Assembly (NCBI GenBank): GCA_021442155.1
Contig: CM038217.1
Span: 145,387,643-145,451,642, forward strand
Length of the DNA: 64,000 nucleotides
Reading direction: 5' to 3'
Origin: Cymbidium sinense
Taxonomy: Eukaryota; Streptophyta; Magnoliopsida; Asparagales; Orchidaceae
Shown here: one piece after another, positions 10,335 through 24,367 of the stretch
Layout: the number at the start of each line of letters is the position of its first letter
Position numbering within the stretch: position 1 is the first letter of the stretch
Notes under the pieces: model-generated
Databases searched by the model: none
What the model was told of the DNA's origin: nothing
The model's input: the letters and a program-made list of their open reading frames with translations, nothing else
Position numbers and translations under genes: made by a program

Positions 10335-13300
10335 AAAAATATAATGTTGATCTCACATTTTTGGAGTGAGTTCTCAACTTCCTCATCATAGATCTATGAC
10401 TCTTATAGATACTAGGAGTTCCTTAGTTTTAAGACACTTCTAATGATTAGATGAACACTTAACCTAAACCTAGAGACTTAGGAGGGTTAGCCATAGGAAT
10501 AGGTTTTGCCTTAGGGATAGGAAAACTTGCTTACCATATAGCCTAAACTCAATTCATGCTTTCCTTCTCAAACCAAACCTCAAATTCATACCAAACCAAA
10601 TTTCCAAGACTTATAATAAATCCCATGACCAAATTCAAGTTCAAGATTTCTCCATAAAACCCCATGATTAAATTTCAAAACCCTTCCTAAGCCCTTTGAT
10701 TTTATCCTATGGACTTAACCTCAATCAAATTCAAATCAATCTCGATTTAATTGATTTTCACAAGAGATCAATTCAATCCTTCAATCATTTACCAAATTCA
10801 AATCCAAATTCCAAACCAAACAAATCAAATCAAAATCAAGATCAAATTTCCCTCTTAAGCCTTATGACCAGCCCTCATAAGCTTAACCAAATATCAACCC
10901 AAATTATCCCAAACTTGATTGATTTCTTTATAAATCAATTATTCCTTCATTTATATTCACAAATATAAATAAAATCCAAACTCTAATAGCCAAAGTCAAA
11001 TCAAACTAAATCAAACTAAGCCAAAATCCCTTCTTAAGCCTTATGACTCACTCTCATAAGCTTAATCAAATCTTAAATTAAATCAACCTAAAATCATTTA
11101 CTTTCTTTATAAATCAATTATTCATTCATTTATATTCACAAATATAAATGAAACCCACCCTCCAATGACCAAAAAATAAATCAAACTAAAAATTTCCTCT
11201 TTAAGCCCTTTTGACCTACATCCATATGTTTGGTCAAACTTGCTTCAAATCACTCCAAACTAACGTGATTTTCTCATAAATCTTTTATATATTCATTTAC
11301 ATTCCCAAATATAAATGAAATATAAATCCAAATAGCCAAAACCAAACCCAAATCAAATCAAATTTCCAATTTTAGCCTTTTTAGCCAATTTCTTGAACTT
11401 GGCTAAATGATACCAAAATCAATTCAAAACTCATGAATTTCTTCATGAATCAATCATTCCTTCAATCACTCATCCAAATATAAACATAAACTATAATTAT
11501 CAAATCAAACTCAAGTCAACCCAAGTCAAACCTAAGTTAACCGTTTGACTTGAAAACTTTAATGAGCCAAAATCCATTATACTCCAATTTTATTGTAATT
11601 GGATTTATTTTTTAATCCTAAGCTCATGTGTGAGTTTAACTAAACTTGAATCAAGCTAAAACTAAACCAATTAACCTATTTAGGTCCACTTGACCCAAAG
11701 TGACTTAAAAGATTTTTTTTGAGCCAAGTTCTAATCCAGCCCAAATTGGATTGAACTAAGCCCATCCAAACCTTATATCATGATCAATCGCTCTGATGAT
11801 CAATCACCTCAATTGGGTCAAACCAAGCCAACTCGGTCCTTTGATCAAGTCAACCTTTAGCCCAAATGAAATCTAAACTAGCCAAAGCCCACCATATATC
11901 AAATTGATTGAAGCCATTGATTCAAACTAATTCATGATCAATGATTGAACATGATCAAACCTTAATTGAGCCAATCCAAGTCTAATTGACCATTTGACCT
12001 AAGTTGACCCAAATTGGCCTAAAAAGTCAAAATGGGTCAAATTATGATTTAACCCAAATTGATTGCAACCAATAGCTCAAGTTCATTCCAAATCACTTAT
12101 TGAACTTGACCAAAGCCATAATTGAGCCCAATTTGACCAATTGGTCAACTTGACCCAACCTAGGCCAAATTAGCCTAAAGGGTCAAAATAGTCAAAATCC
12201 AAATTAAACCCAAATCAAACCAAAGCCTACAATCATTTTCAATTAAAGAATTGAACATGAACCAACACCTAACCCAATCCAATTTGGTCAAATTGGTCAA
12301 ATTAATTTATTTGACCTATTTGATTCCAAATGAGCCAAAATCAAACTTAAGCCAAATTGATTGAACCCATTTGAACTAAAACTCTCCAAATCATCATTTG
12401 AACATAACCCAAGCCTTGGTTTGACTCAATTTGACCAATTGGTCAACCCAATCCAACATGAACCCATATAAACCCATTTGACCATATGAAGCTAAAGCAC
12501 CCAAAACTAACCCATGAAACCTTTGTGACTAACCAAACCCAACCCAAATTAACCTTAGGTCAGCCCAAAGTCTGCCCAAAATCAAAGTGGACCCCACCCA
12601 AGGGGATTAGCCATTAGACAAACTTCCTTATATAGATTCTATTTCCCCATTTGGCAAAGCCCACTTTTTCATCACTTGGACAGCCATACAAGTGCCAAAT
12701 GCGGTGTGCCTAGCCTTCCTAGACCAACCTAAGCAAGCCTAGGATCAGCCATGGACCAAAGGAAACACAACTCTTAGTCCTCACTCAAAGCCGAACCCCA
12801 TTGAAAATGGGAAGAGGAAATCAGCCACCACATGCCCATATCTTGCCTTGGGCCTCCTGCCACAACTTTCTCCACTCCAATCACACCACATGGAGTCAAT
12901 TGAGACCCCTCTGACAAGTTGATGGCGATGAACCGGCCAAAAATTAGGGATGGATCCTGTCCATCCATCAAGCTCAAATGAGGGTTATACTCCCTTAATT
13001 CTCACAAGGATTGGCACCATTCAAACACACTAAGCTTCCTAAGTATTTTTGAAATCCCAGGGAGCCTCCCCAAGACTTCCCTAGTTTTCCTTCACCAAAA
13101 TTCTCTATTCCCGTGAGCAGCCGAAAAAGGCATCCCTCCTTTGATTCAAACTCATCCATCTCTCAACCAAACTTCAATTAAACTTACACAGACCATCCTC
13201 GTGTGTCATCGAAGCCATTATAGTCATTTCCCAAGCTCCAAATCTACTCTAAGCACGAGTTCGATCAAGATCGAATGCTCAAAGGGAGGATCTTGGTCTC

Positions 13301-16300
13301 TAAAGCAATCCACCTCAAATCAAAGCACGCGAATGTTTTCATCTCTACCATGAAGCTTCCTCAATCGTTATGGGTCACAAGCTCCGTGAGGTATGCCATT
13401 AAAATTGATCCTTGTATGAAAATGATTTGGTCCTTTGTGAAAGAAAGTTCTATGTTATGAGATTTCCACCATTGGATTTCCTTATTTTGCCTCCCCGAAG
13501 GTGCGGGATTGATTATCTCCATCTGAGCTTTGGTGAGCTTAGATCGGATGGAGAAAGATAGATGACATCCATCTGTCGCTGCTCGGGAGGAGATAGATCA
13601 TGGCCCATCCATTCCACGTGAATGAAACATACTATTATGATATAAATCAGATCCCTTTATTTTCTCTTTAACCATGGGATTTAATGGAATCTTATCAATG
13701 GTCCACGAAAGCGCATCTAATCAATGAGCGAATGTGATAACTTACATAACCTATCTATGCCACAAAGCATCGAACCACATGGTGCTTTATTTAATTATTA
13801 ATTAATTTTAAGGCTAAAACTTCTAAAATTCATAAATAATTGTAAAAAAAATTCAAAAAAAATGCAAATGAGGGCTTGTTTTGAAGTATTTTAGAGGGGA
13901 ATCCAATAAATTTATTATTAATTAACTTTGAATCATAATTTTTACTTAATTAGGGTTTAATTAAAAAACTAATTAATTTAATTACTATTTAATTAATCAT
14001 CTGATTAATTTCAAACTTTTAGATGTGTTTAGGGGATGATCTGCCTCGTTTTTCTTGGAATTTATTAGCTTATTAATTGGGATAATTAATTAGTTAGGCT
14101 TTAATTACTCTCTTAGCTTAATTAGTGATAATTAGTTAAATGAACATTGAATTAATCCATTAATTAAGTTCATTTGTGGAGAAACTTAGAAATGGTTTGG
14201 GACCCTCTTCCACCTTTTCCCAAGTCTTCTTCATTCCCTCTTTAAATATTAAGACTCATTAATTAATAATTAATTAAATCAATCAAAACCCAAATCATAT
14301 ATGAACTTTAATTAACTATTTGAAAAGATTTAGGGATTGAGACTTAGGGTTCCTTCTTCATCTCTTTCCCAAGTCCATTTCATTGTTGACATGGATATTA
14401 GAATTTAATTAAATAATTAATGAACTTAATTAACTAGATTAAACTTATTTTCCCCTAATTAACTCTTGGGTAACTCTTTGGGTGTTCAATAACCAAAAGA
14501 GAGAGCTAATGAAATTATGATCAACTCATATGGTGAGAAAACCATAAAATAATTAAGTGAGTTCCTGCTCAAATTAAATTATGAGCTATATATTAGGTCC
14601 CTTTCATTTCAGAGCATTGCTATTTACTTTTAATTTATTTGCACATCATATTAGCTCATAATTATTTAGTTAATTATCTTAAGATAATATAGGTAGGGTT
14701 AATTAATTGATTTAATCCATGCTTAACTAATTAATTCATAAAAATCACTTAATTGATTTTCATTAAATCAAAATAACTCACACATATGAGGAATGGGATT
14801 AGGATTATCAAACTTCTTTCACATCCCTCAAATCAAATCAAAAATGGCTTTAAGAATATTTGGTTTATTTTAAATAAGCTTGTTTAATATGATTGTCCTT
14901 AGAATTAGTTGATTGAATTAAATTACACATTTTTTTTCTTTATTTATTTCAATCATGTTAAAATATTATATGCCACATGTTGTCATGCATTCATTTCTTT
15001 CAAAATTAATTAAATAAAATGGTTTCCTTTATGTCAAACTTGCATGTGTTATTAATTAAAATATGACTATTATCACTATTAAATCACAAATATATTTTTA
15101 AAAGCTTATTAATGAATAATAATATATATTATGATTTTAGTTATACACACATAGGTGCATGTGAATATAGATAGAAGTAAACTTCCTTTCTTTCATTCAT
15201 ATGTTGATTGCATAAGTAAGATTTAGTGATATTAGTACATTGATGACGACTTTAAGTATTAGAAGGTTTTACCTCACTTCCCTAGTGCAAAACAATGGAT
15301 GTTGTTGATTTCATTCTTATGCACTTTGACATTAGAATTTAAATAGAGCTTTAATTCATTCATACAAATAAATCAATTAAATCAAACTCTACTTTGCATG
15401 ATTTTATTCTTATAGTTGCTTATACATCCATATGTATTTAAGAATAGTGGGTATATTAGTCCGGACATTGGGATGATTTAGTCAAGGAGGTTCTACTCCC
15501 CTAAAAAAATAATGGTGAGTTTGCTTAAACTTTCATACATTTGAATGTGTATTTAGTAGGAATGAAACCCTTCTTCTATTAAAGATATGCATTCATATTT
15601 TCTAGTGGTTGGATTGATTAGTCATGATTTAGAGTTCTTTTCTTATGCTTTTGTGTAAGAATTTAGATACTTTAAATCATAAGATAAAATAATTTAACCA
15701 AAGAAACATTAATAAGTACAGCTTTCATCAGGTGTGAAGATATAATTGTATGTATAGTTATGTTTAGAACTTAACTATATGATATATATGATGGAAAGAA
15801 ATGAACAAATATGTGTATTAATATATTATTACTTAAGATGCTCTTTGAATGATATTTAAAGTGAACCTAAACCTAAGATTAATTAAAATATGTAATAAGC
15901 CATTCATTAGAATGATTAATTAATCTTTTAAATGTGACTTAAGGTAGATGAAAGAGAGTGATCCTCTCTTTTCTTCTCTTTATAACACTCGTTGTTTCCA
16001 AATGAAATAAAAGAAACACTAAAATTTACAAATCAATTAATCACTTAAAATGAAATCAACCATTTATAATTAAATTCCTTCAAACTTAGAGAGAATGACA
16101 TCTAAAACCTATAATATACCACACTAGCCTTAATAACACACCTTAGATTAAGTCACTATTTCTAGCTTTATGCTGGGGTAGTGCATGGTTTGATGTATGT
16201 TTATTTTGTGATGTATTATGTAGACCTGGATGTTGGAAATATACTACAATGTTAGTTATGGATTAGCCTAATTATTTCTTAAGGAGATTATGCTTGTTGT

Positions 16301-17032
16301 ACTTAAAATAAATATAAATACTCTCTTTTAGGTTTTAACTCTAAGCATAATCTAAATTAGGCGGTGAACTAGATTACCAGGTGTTAAGTCTAAATTATAC
16401 ATATAAAGGGTTGTATGGTGTTTAAACACTTATTTTGGGGTTAAATTTATATTTTCTATTTTGATGTAATTTTATATTAAAAATTAGGATTAGTATTATG
16501 GGGATTAGGATGAATGGAGTAGGGCTTTATTGGAGTCTGATGCCTTTGAAGAACCAAAAAGAAGAAAAGTTAAACCATGGTTATAAGCTCAAGATGGGTG
16601 GTATACCCTCTTAAAATAATATACCCATTTTTTCTTTAGATTTAGGACGTGCTTTGGCTAAAGCTTGATTTAGGATCAGGTTTTATCTGAAGCATAAATC
16701 CTCACCTCTAAGTATTTCCATAATCAGAAGATTATAAGTCTAATTTTTTTAATAAAATTTCAACTAAAACATATAATTCTCTTCAATTTCAAACATATGC
16801 CCAACCATAGGATAGTTTATGCTACTATGTTTAAGATCATGAGCATTCCTTACTCATCTCCCTTTGATTTGATAATAAGTCTCTCCTTGATCTATCCCAC
16901 TGATCTTCTAAGCTAATTTATTGATACCTATCGAAATCTTTGTCAATAATTACCTACTTTAATCAAGAGTATTCTAAAGAATTCACCTTCCTTGGATGTA
17001 ATTAACTATGGCTTGTATGAAACTTAAACTCA
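10335..17032 (-). repeat. Left arm of ~14-kb palindrome (probable giant LTR, minus strand)
   Basis: Collinear reverse complement of 17236-24125. Anchors checked by eye include 10375-10395 with 24083-24101, 13378-13398 with 21102-21121, 15313-15400 with 19100-19190, and 16838-16855 with 17421-17439. The sum of paired coordinates stays near 34,275 at the centre and near 34,500 further out, the difference being a 231-bp duplication in the right arm. Identity in aligned stretches looks like roughly 80-90%. There is no coding capacity. The arm shows zones rich in TTGACC/GGTCAA words (about 11500-12600) and in TTAATTAA words (about 13790-14700). Read on the minus strand it begins TGAGTTTAAG at 17032 and lacks the last ~230 bp seen on the right arm. 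Best explained as an inverted copy of a long LTR. Confidence 0.7.
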
Positions 17033-17235
17033 GTTGTGGTGTTTATTTTGGAGATGACATGATCTTAGGGGTACTTATCAAGTGATTATGACATTAAGGA
17101 ATGGTGCACTATCTTGAAAGATAGAAATCACAACCCTATAATGGACCTAATCACACAAGGACTCTAAAGCATGATGACTCTAATGTGAGATTTTCCTACT
17201 TATATGAAAAAGTAAAGCAAGGTTTATTTTAAATA
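17033..17235 (-). repeat. Centre of the palindrome: inverted LTR 3'-end fragment
   Basis: Read on the minus strand, this segment matches 24126-24359, the end of the right-arm LTR. It includes the words AGTGCACTAT, GGTCCATTATA and AACACCACA. On the minus strand it ends CCACA at 17035, followed by the dinucleotide AC and then TGAGTTTAAG, the start of the left arm. It therefore reads as an LTR tail abutting an LTR head on the same strand. A 6-bp stem hairpin (CTATCT...AGATAG at 17109-17124) is conserved with 24246-24261. Confidence 0.6.
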
Positions 17236-18690
17236 TTTTAAGTTCTCTAAAGGCAATCCTCCATAATTATACATCTTAAGGAATAAAATCTTAAGAATAT
17301 TATTGAAAAAGTAGATAATTAGGGTCTCCAAAGATTTTAATGTTAAACTATCAAAAAGATTATTTGTATTCAAAAAGAATAATCAAAAGGAGAGACTTAT
17401 TTTTAGAAGCCAAAGGAGATGAGTAGGGAATGCTCATGATACTAGAGTCCTACAATAATGCTCAATGTATCCTATGGTTGGGATCTTATCTTCAAGATAT
17501 TGATTTTCTTGATATTTTATTAGAAAGCTAAGACTTATAATCCCACAATATAAGATAAGACATTATCTTCTAGCCAATGCTCATCATAATTCCCTCATAG
17601 CACTAATCTTAATTCCTAATTACAAAATTACATTTAATTAGAAAAAGTAAATCTAACTATACCTACAAAATAGAGGTTAGCTAAACATACATTCCACCCA
17701 AGCAATTATATTTATAATTTGGGCTTAGCACCCTGCACATGGGTAGTTAAGCTCACCTGTCCTAGCTTGGATTATGCTTAAGAGCTTAAGCAATCTGCAA
17801 AAAGAGCATTTATATTTCTTTTTCAGTGGGCCCTTAAGCACAATCCACTATAGAAAATATGATTAGGCTAATCTCGGCCTAACATCTTGTCTATGAAATA
17901 TACACTCTAACATCTAGTCTAAAATAATACATCATAAAATAAAATATACATCAAACCATGTATCGCTTTAACATAGAGTTAGAAGTGGTGACTTAATTCT
18001 AATGTGCATGTTAAGGCTTGTGTGGTATGTCCTAACTAAGCTTTAGAGTTAAAATTTTCTAAGTGTAGAAAGATTCAATTTAAAGGGTGGTTTTGCATTA
18101 AGTGGTTTAGTTGATTGGCAAGTTTTAATTAATATTTTCTTTTGCTTCATTTGACCTACACAAAACAACTAAGTATTATAAAGAGAAGAAAGAGAGGATC
18201 GCTCTCTTTTATCCCTACATTAAGTCATTTCTAAAGCCAATTAATTAAACAATTCTCTTTAGTGAATGGCTTATTATGTAATTTAATTAGTCCTAAGTTT
18301 AGGTTCACTTTAAATGAACTCATTCAATAAGAAAGGCATCTCAAGATTAATTGAAATGAACTACCATCACATGACACATGTTTGTTTATTTCTTTCCATC
18401 ATATATAACATGCATATGGTTAAGTCCTAAATATACCTATACATGCAATTTATATCTTAGCATACTTGAATGATGAATGTAAGCAAATGCATTTAGAATT
18501 GATGTTTCATTTAGTTGAATTATCTTGTCATTTTAATTTAAAGCTCTATAAAAATTCTTATACAAAAACATAAGCAAAGAGCTTTAAGTTACATGACTAA
18601 GCAATTCAACCACTTAAACCTAATATGAATGCATGTTTCTTTTTAATAGAAAAGGGGTTTTCATTCATTAATGGAATGTACACACAGATG

Positions 18691-19028
18691 TATAAAAGTT
18701 TTAAGTAGGTATGATGCCATTATTTCGCACCAGGGGAGTGAGATAAAGACCTCCTTAGGGTTACTTAAAGCATCCTGGATGTCCATACTAATATACCCAC
18801 TATTCTTATATACATATGAATGTGCAAAAAACTATAAGAATAGAGAAACCATGCAAAAGTGGAATTCAATGCAATTAAATTATGATTTTCATTCACTAGT
18901 TATATTACATACACACACATATATAAAAGTTTTAAGTAGGTACGATGCCATTGTTTTACTTGGGAGTGAGGTAGAGACCTTTGGCTACTTAAAGCGTCCC
19001 TAGGATATCGACTAATATACCCATTATT

Positions 19029-19071
<43 letters not shown>

Positions 19072-19300
19072 ATGTGCAAGCAACTATAGAAATGGAAAAC
19101 CATACAAAGATTGGATTTAATTTAATTGATTTATTTGTGTAAATGAATTAAAGCTCTATCTAAATTTTAATGTCAAAATGCATAAGAATGAAATCAAACA
19201 AGTACTTCGCTATTGTTTTGTACTAGGGGAGTGAGGTAGAGACCTCCTTGGGGCTACTTAAAGCGCAAGGCCCCTGATGTCGGACTAATATACCCATTAA
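18691..19300 (+). repeat. 231-bp tandem duplication within the right arm
   Basis: TATAAAAGTTTTAAGTAGGT recurs at 18691 and 18922 (231 bp apart), and a diverged third unit begins near 19199. Each unit carries the word AGGGGAGTGAG (or a variant), a GACCTC-type word and ACTAATATACCCA. The left arm has about one unit fewer, which accounts for the ~225-bp offset between the arms. Confidence 0.7.
19030..19069. repeat. (TA)n microsatellite
   Basis: About 20 uninterrupted TA dinucleotides, inside the tandem unit of the right arm. Confidence 0.95.
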
Positions 19301-22300
19301 CATCCATACTTATGCAAATTAACATATGAATGAGAGAAGGAACTTCACTTCATACACTAAGCTCATATTTACATGCATCTCCTATATATGTATAACTAAA
19401 GTCACAACACATATTATTATTCATTAAGAAGCTTTTGAAAATATATTTGAGATTTAATAGTGATAATAGCCACACATATTTTTAATTAAGTCAACACATG
19501 CAAATTGACATAAATGAAATCATTTATTTTTAATTAATTTTTGAAGAAATGAATGCATGAATCAAGTGACATACAACACTTTAATATGATTGGAAAGAAA
19601 TAAAAGAACATAAGCACATAATTTCACTCAATCCAATTAATTTTTAAGGACAATCATATTAAATAAGATCATTTAAAGCAAACCAAAGTTCCTTAATGTC
19701 ATTTTCTTTGTTTGATTTGGTGTTAAGAAATGTGAGAAAGAATCATTCATTTGATGTTCCTAACCCATTCCCATGTCTGTGATTTAATTTAGTTTAATGA
19801 AAAGTAATTAAATTGATTTTTATGGCTTAATTAAGTTAAGGTATGTATTAAATCAATTAATTAAACCCTTACCTATATCACCTTAAGTTAATCAACTAAT
19901 TAATGATGAGCCAACATGATATGCAACCACATGAAAAGTAAATTGGCAATGATCCTGAGGAATGAAAGGGCCTAATACAATTGGCTCATAATTAATAATT
20001 AATTAGGCTTAAGGGATTTAATTAATTACTTTTATGATTTTCTTACACATGTAAGCTAATCATAATTTCATTAAATTCTTGTTAATCCCAAACCCTAAGT
20101 TATTTCAAAAAATCCATTAGGCTATCAAATAATTAGATTCCCTTTTGTATTAATTGATTAATTAAGTGGCTAATTAATTACTTAATCTTTAATTAAGTTG
20201 AAACAAATGAAGAAGCTTAATGAAATGGTCATAAGGAATAAACCTAAACCAGTTTCCTAAGACTTTTCATAGTTAATAGAGGGCAATAAGCTTAACTAAT
20301 TAATTAATCCACTATTCATTTGCTTAATTATCATTAATTAAGGTAGAAGAATAATTAAGGCTTAATCCATTGATTTCCTAATTAACTATCTAATAAATCC
20401 CAAGAAATATAGGGGAGATAGAGGTCATCCCCCTAAACATCTCTAGAAAGTTTGAGATTAATTAGATAATTAATCAAAGAGTAATTAGGCTAATTAAAAT
20501 CTTAATTAAACCTTATTAAGTAAAATTACTATTTAAAATTAATTAATAATAATTTTAATGCTCTTTAAAATACCTTTAAAATGAGCCCTTATTTGTATTT
20601 TGTGAATTTTTCTACAATTTGTTATGAATTTTGGAAGTTTCAGCCTTAAAAATAGATTGATTAACTTAATTAAAGCCCTAATTCCATCGGTGCCACGTGG
20701 CCACTGATGCGGCATGCTTTCTACGTGGCGTGATAAGATTGGTTATTTAAGTTATCACATCGGGACACTGAATCGGATTGTAGCGAAGATTAGATCGAAT
20801 GACCATGATCAAACACGTGATTTTGAAGGAAAAATGAGGGATTCTAAGCATGATTTGATCAGGACTATCCATTCTGATCATGCGTAATAGACGATCCGTG
20901 ATCTAGCTCCTCCAGAGCAGCATGAGATGGACGCCATCCATCTTTCTCCATTCAATCTGAGAACACCAAGGCTAGATGGAGATTAAATTGATCCCACACC
21001 ATCAAGAGGAAGAGATGAACACATCCAATAGTAGAAATCTCATGACATAGGACTTTTCTTCATAAAGGACCAACCTATTTTAAGCATAAGCTTAGTTTTA
21101 ATAGCATACCTCACTGGAGCTTATGACTGGCAGTTCCAATGATTAAGAAAGCTTCGTTTAGTAGAAATGAAGCCATGTTGAGTGGCACGAGCTCTGATTT
21201 GAAGTGGATTGCTCAAAAGACCAAGACACGAGATGGAAGTGGTCAACTTTAATCAAAATTCACCCTCCGATCATCGAGAAGCTTGGAAGATGATTCGTTC
21301 TTGCTTGTTTAGCTCCAAGGATGGTGTGTGCAAAGTTAAAAGCACTTTGGTGGAGGTTTGAGCAAATGTCAATCGGATTGAAGCTCCTCTATTTTGATTT
21401 TTTATAAAATCGAGGGAGGAAGATTTGGGGAGCTCAGGAAGCCTTGGAAATTACTTTGGGCTGTGTGTTCTTGGCTGGTAGGGTTGAATCAAATGAGAGT
21501 GTCTTGATTTGAGTGAGAATGAGGGGGGTATACCTTCTCATTTCTTGGATCGGATGGCCACCTTTGTTTAGCATTTTGATCAAATGGCTATCAAGGGGAG
21601 CTCGGTTTGAGCAGAGAATCACCTTTGTTGGCTTCACTTGAGTTGAGGAGGGTGTGAGAGTGGCTGCCATGGGAGTAGTGGGTGTCCTATGGCCTTCAAA
21701 GTGTTTTAATGGGAATGGTGAGGTAATTTCACCTCTCCATATGTCATGGCTGACCCAACCACTCTTGGGTCAAATTAAACAGTGTCCTTGATGCCTAGGT
21801 GGACTAATGGATGGGTGCCAAGTGGTCAAGGAAGAGAAATGATTATTCCCCCAAGTGATTTGCCTCATGTGATGCCCTTAGCCTAAGGGTATTTTAGTCA
21901 TTTGACATTGTATTTGAATTGGGTAGATTTGAAATGGGTCAAAAGTGGGTCAATCGAAATTTCAAGTGATTTAGAGTTCATTTGGTTTGATTTGACCTAT
22001 TTAGGTTAAATTGGGTTATGTTGGGTCAAGTTGACCAGTAGGTCAAATTGGGTCAAACCAAGAATTGGGTCAAGTTCACATGACCATTTGGAGTGTATTG
22101 GTGTCACTGGTTTGGTTCAATTTGCTTTGGATTTGATTTTAGCTCTTTTGGATTCATATATGTCAAATGGGTCAAGTTTACCAATTTGACCAATTTAACC
22201 AAATTGGGTTGGGTTAGGTGTTAAGTCAAGTTCAATTGGCTAATTGAAAATGATTGCAAGCTTTGGTTTGGTTTAATTTGGAATTAATTTAGATTTTGGC

Positions 22301-24367
22301 AAATTTGACCCATTAGGTCAATTTGAGCTAGGTTGGGTTAGGTTGACCAATTTATCAAATTGGGCTCAATAATGGCTTTGGTCAAGTTCAATAATCAAAT
22401 TAGAATAAACTTGAATCATTAGTTGCAATCAATTTGAGTTGGATTGTGATTTGATCCATTTTCACTTTTTAGGCCAATTTGGGTCAACTTGGGTCAAATG
22501 ACCAATTGGACATGGTTTGGCTCAATTGAGGGTTTGGTCATGTTCAATCATTGATTATGAGTTGGTTTAGATCAATGGTTTCTATCCATTTGGTATATGT
22601 GTTTTTAGTTTAGGTTTCATTTGGGCTAAGGTTGACTTGGTTAAAGGACCAAGTTGACTTGGTTTGACCTAATTCAAGATAGTTGGTCACCTTAGGATGA
22701 TTATTGATCATGATATGAGATTTGGATAGCATTGGTTCAATCCAATTTGGGTTGGATTAGAACTTGGATCAAAATGATCTTTTAGGTCACTTTGAGTCTG
22801 GATCTAAATGGGTCAATTGGTTTGATCATGGCTTGTTTCAAGTTTAGTTTGGCTTGTAAATGGATTTAGGATAAAAATATAAATCCAATTGCCATTGGTT
22901 TGGAGTCAAATGGATTTTGGTTCATATGATAATTTCAAGTCAAAAGGGGTCAACATGGGATTGACTCGAGTTGACTAGGATTTGGTTTGATAATTATAAT
23001 TAGTATTTATATTTAGATAAGTGATTGAAGGAATGATTGAATCATGAAGAAATCCATGGGTTTTGAGATGATTTGGATAGGATTTGGCCAAGTTCATGGA
23101 AATGGCTAAAAAGGTTAAAATTGAAATTTAGATTTGATTTAGGTTTGGTTTGGCTATTTGGATTTATATTTTATTCATATTTGTGAATATAAATGAAGAC
23201 ATAACTGATTCATGAGAAAATCACTTGAGTTTGGAGTGATTTGGAAGCAAATTTGACCAATCTTAAGGATGTTGGTCAAAAGGGCTTGAGTAGGGAATTG
23301 ACTTAGTTTGATTTATTTTTGATCATTGGAGGGTAGGTTTCACTTATATTTGTGAATATAATAAAGAAATAATTGATTTGTAAAGAAATAAATTGGATTT
23401 GGGTTGATTTGGATTGAGATTTGATCAAGTTTATGGAGATAGGTCCATATGGCTTCAGGGAGGTCTCGATTTGGTTTGATTTAGTTTGATTTGGTTTGAT
23501 TTGATTTAGCTCATTTGAATTTGGATTTCATCTTTATTTGTGAATATAAATGAAGGAATGATTGATTTATAAAGAAATCAATCAAGTTTGATTTAGTTTA
23601 AAGAGCGTTTTGTCTAAGCATATGATGGCGGTTCATATAGCTTAGAAAATGGAATTTGAAATTTGAATTTGATTTTGGGTTTCAATCACTTGGAGTTGGA
23701 ATTTGGGTTGGAATTTGATTTGAGATTGAATTAATATTTGAGAAAATTAATTGAATTGGGGTTGATTCAAATTTGGTTAAGACTAAGTCCATAAGATAAA
23801 ATCAAAGGGCTTAGGAAGGGTTTTTTTTTTTTTGAAATTTGAATTTGATTTAGAATTGATTTATGATTTGAATTTGAATTTGAGGTTTGGTTTGAAGAAG
23901 GAAGCATGGATTAGGTTTGAGCTATAGGGTTGGAAAGTCTTCCTAAGTTGCTAGGGCATAACCTATTCCAATAGCTGACTCTTCTAAGTCTCTATGCATA
24001 GGTTAAGTGTTCAGCTAATCACTAGAAGTGTCTTATGACTAAGGAAGTCTTAGTGTCTAGAATACTCCTAAGTCTAAGTAAAGGAAGTTGAGAACTCACT
24101 CCAAAAGTGAGGTCAACATTGGTTTAAATAAACCCTGTTTTACTCATCCATGTAAAGTAGGGGAAAAATCTCTGGTATATTCGAAGACCCATCATGCCTT
24201 AGGAGTCCTTATTAGGTGATTAGGTCCATTATAAGGTAGTGATTTCTATCTTTTGAGATAGTGCACTATTCCTTGATGTCATATCTGATCATCTCAATAA
24301 GTACACCGTTAGATCTGTGTGGTGTCTCCCATATACACAAATCGAAAACAAACACCACAGATTCTTC

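Larger units (their letters stand above)
17236..24359 (+). repeat. Right arm of the palindrome: probable ~7.1-kb LTR, plus strand
   Basis: Non-coding, and collinear (inverted) with 10335-17032 up to about 24125. The last ~235 bp (24126-24359) have no counterpart at the far left but match the centre segment. The arm ends AACACCACA at 24359, 8 nt before a primer-binding site, so it is best read as a 5' LTR in plus orientation. Seven kilobases is exceptionally long for an LTR. Giant LTRs of several kb are known in Ogre/Tat-type Ty3/gypsy elements, and the primer type fits. The exact 5' end is uncertain (near 17236-17245), because the expected TG is not preserved here. A G-box (CACGTG) lies at 20694-20699. 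Confidence 0.55.

Noticed and set aside
10696..10968. 90-codon asparagine/glutamine-rich frame
   Set aside because: Lies in the repeat arm; the inverted counterpart near 23,700 does not preserve the frame.
21434..21670. 78-codon minus-strand frame and 67-codon counterpart at 12774-12977
   Set aside because: Both lie in the palindrome arms but the frames are not conserved between the arms, so coding is unlikely.
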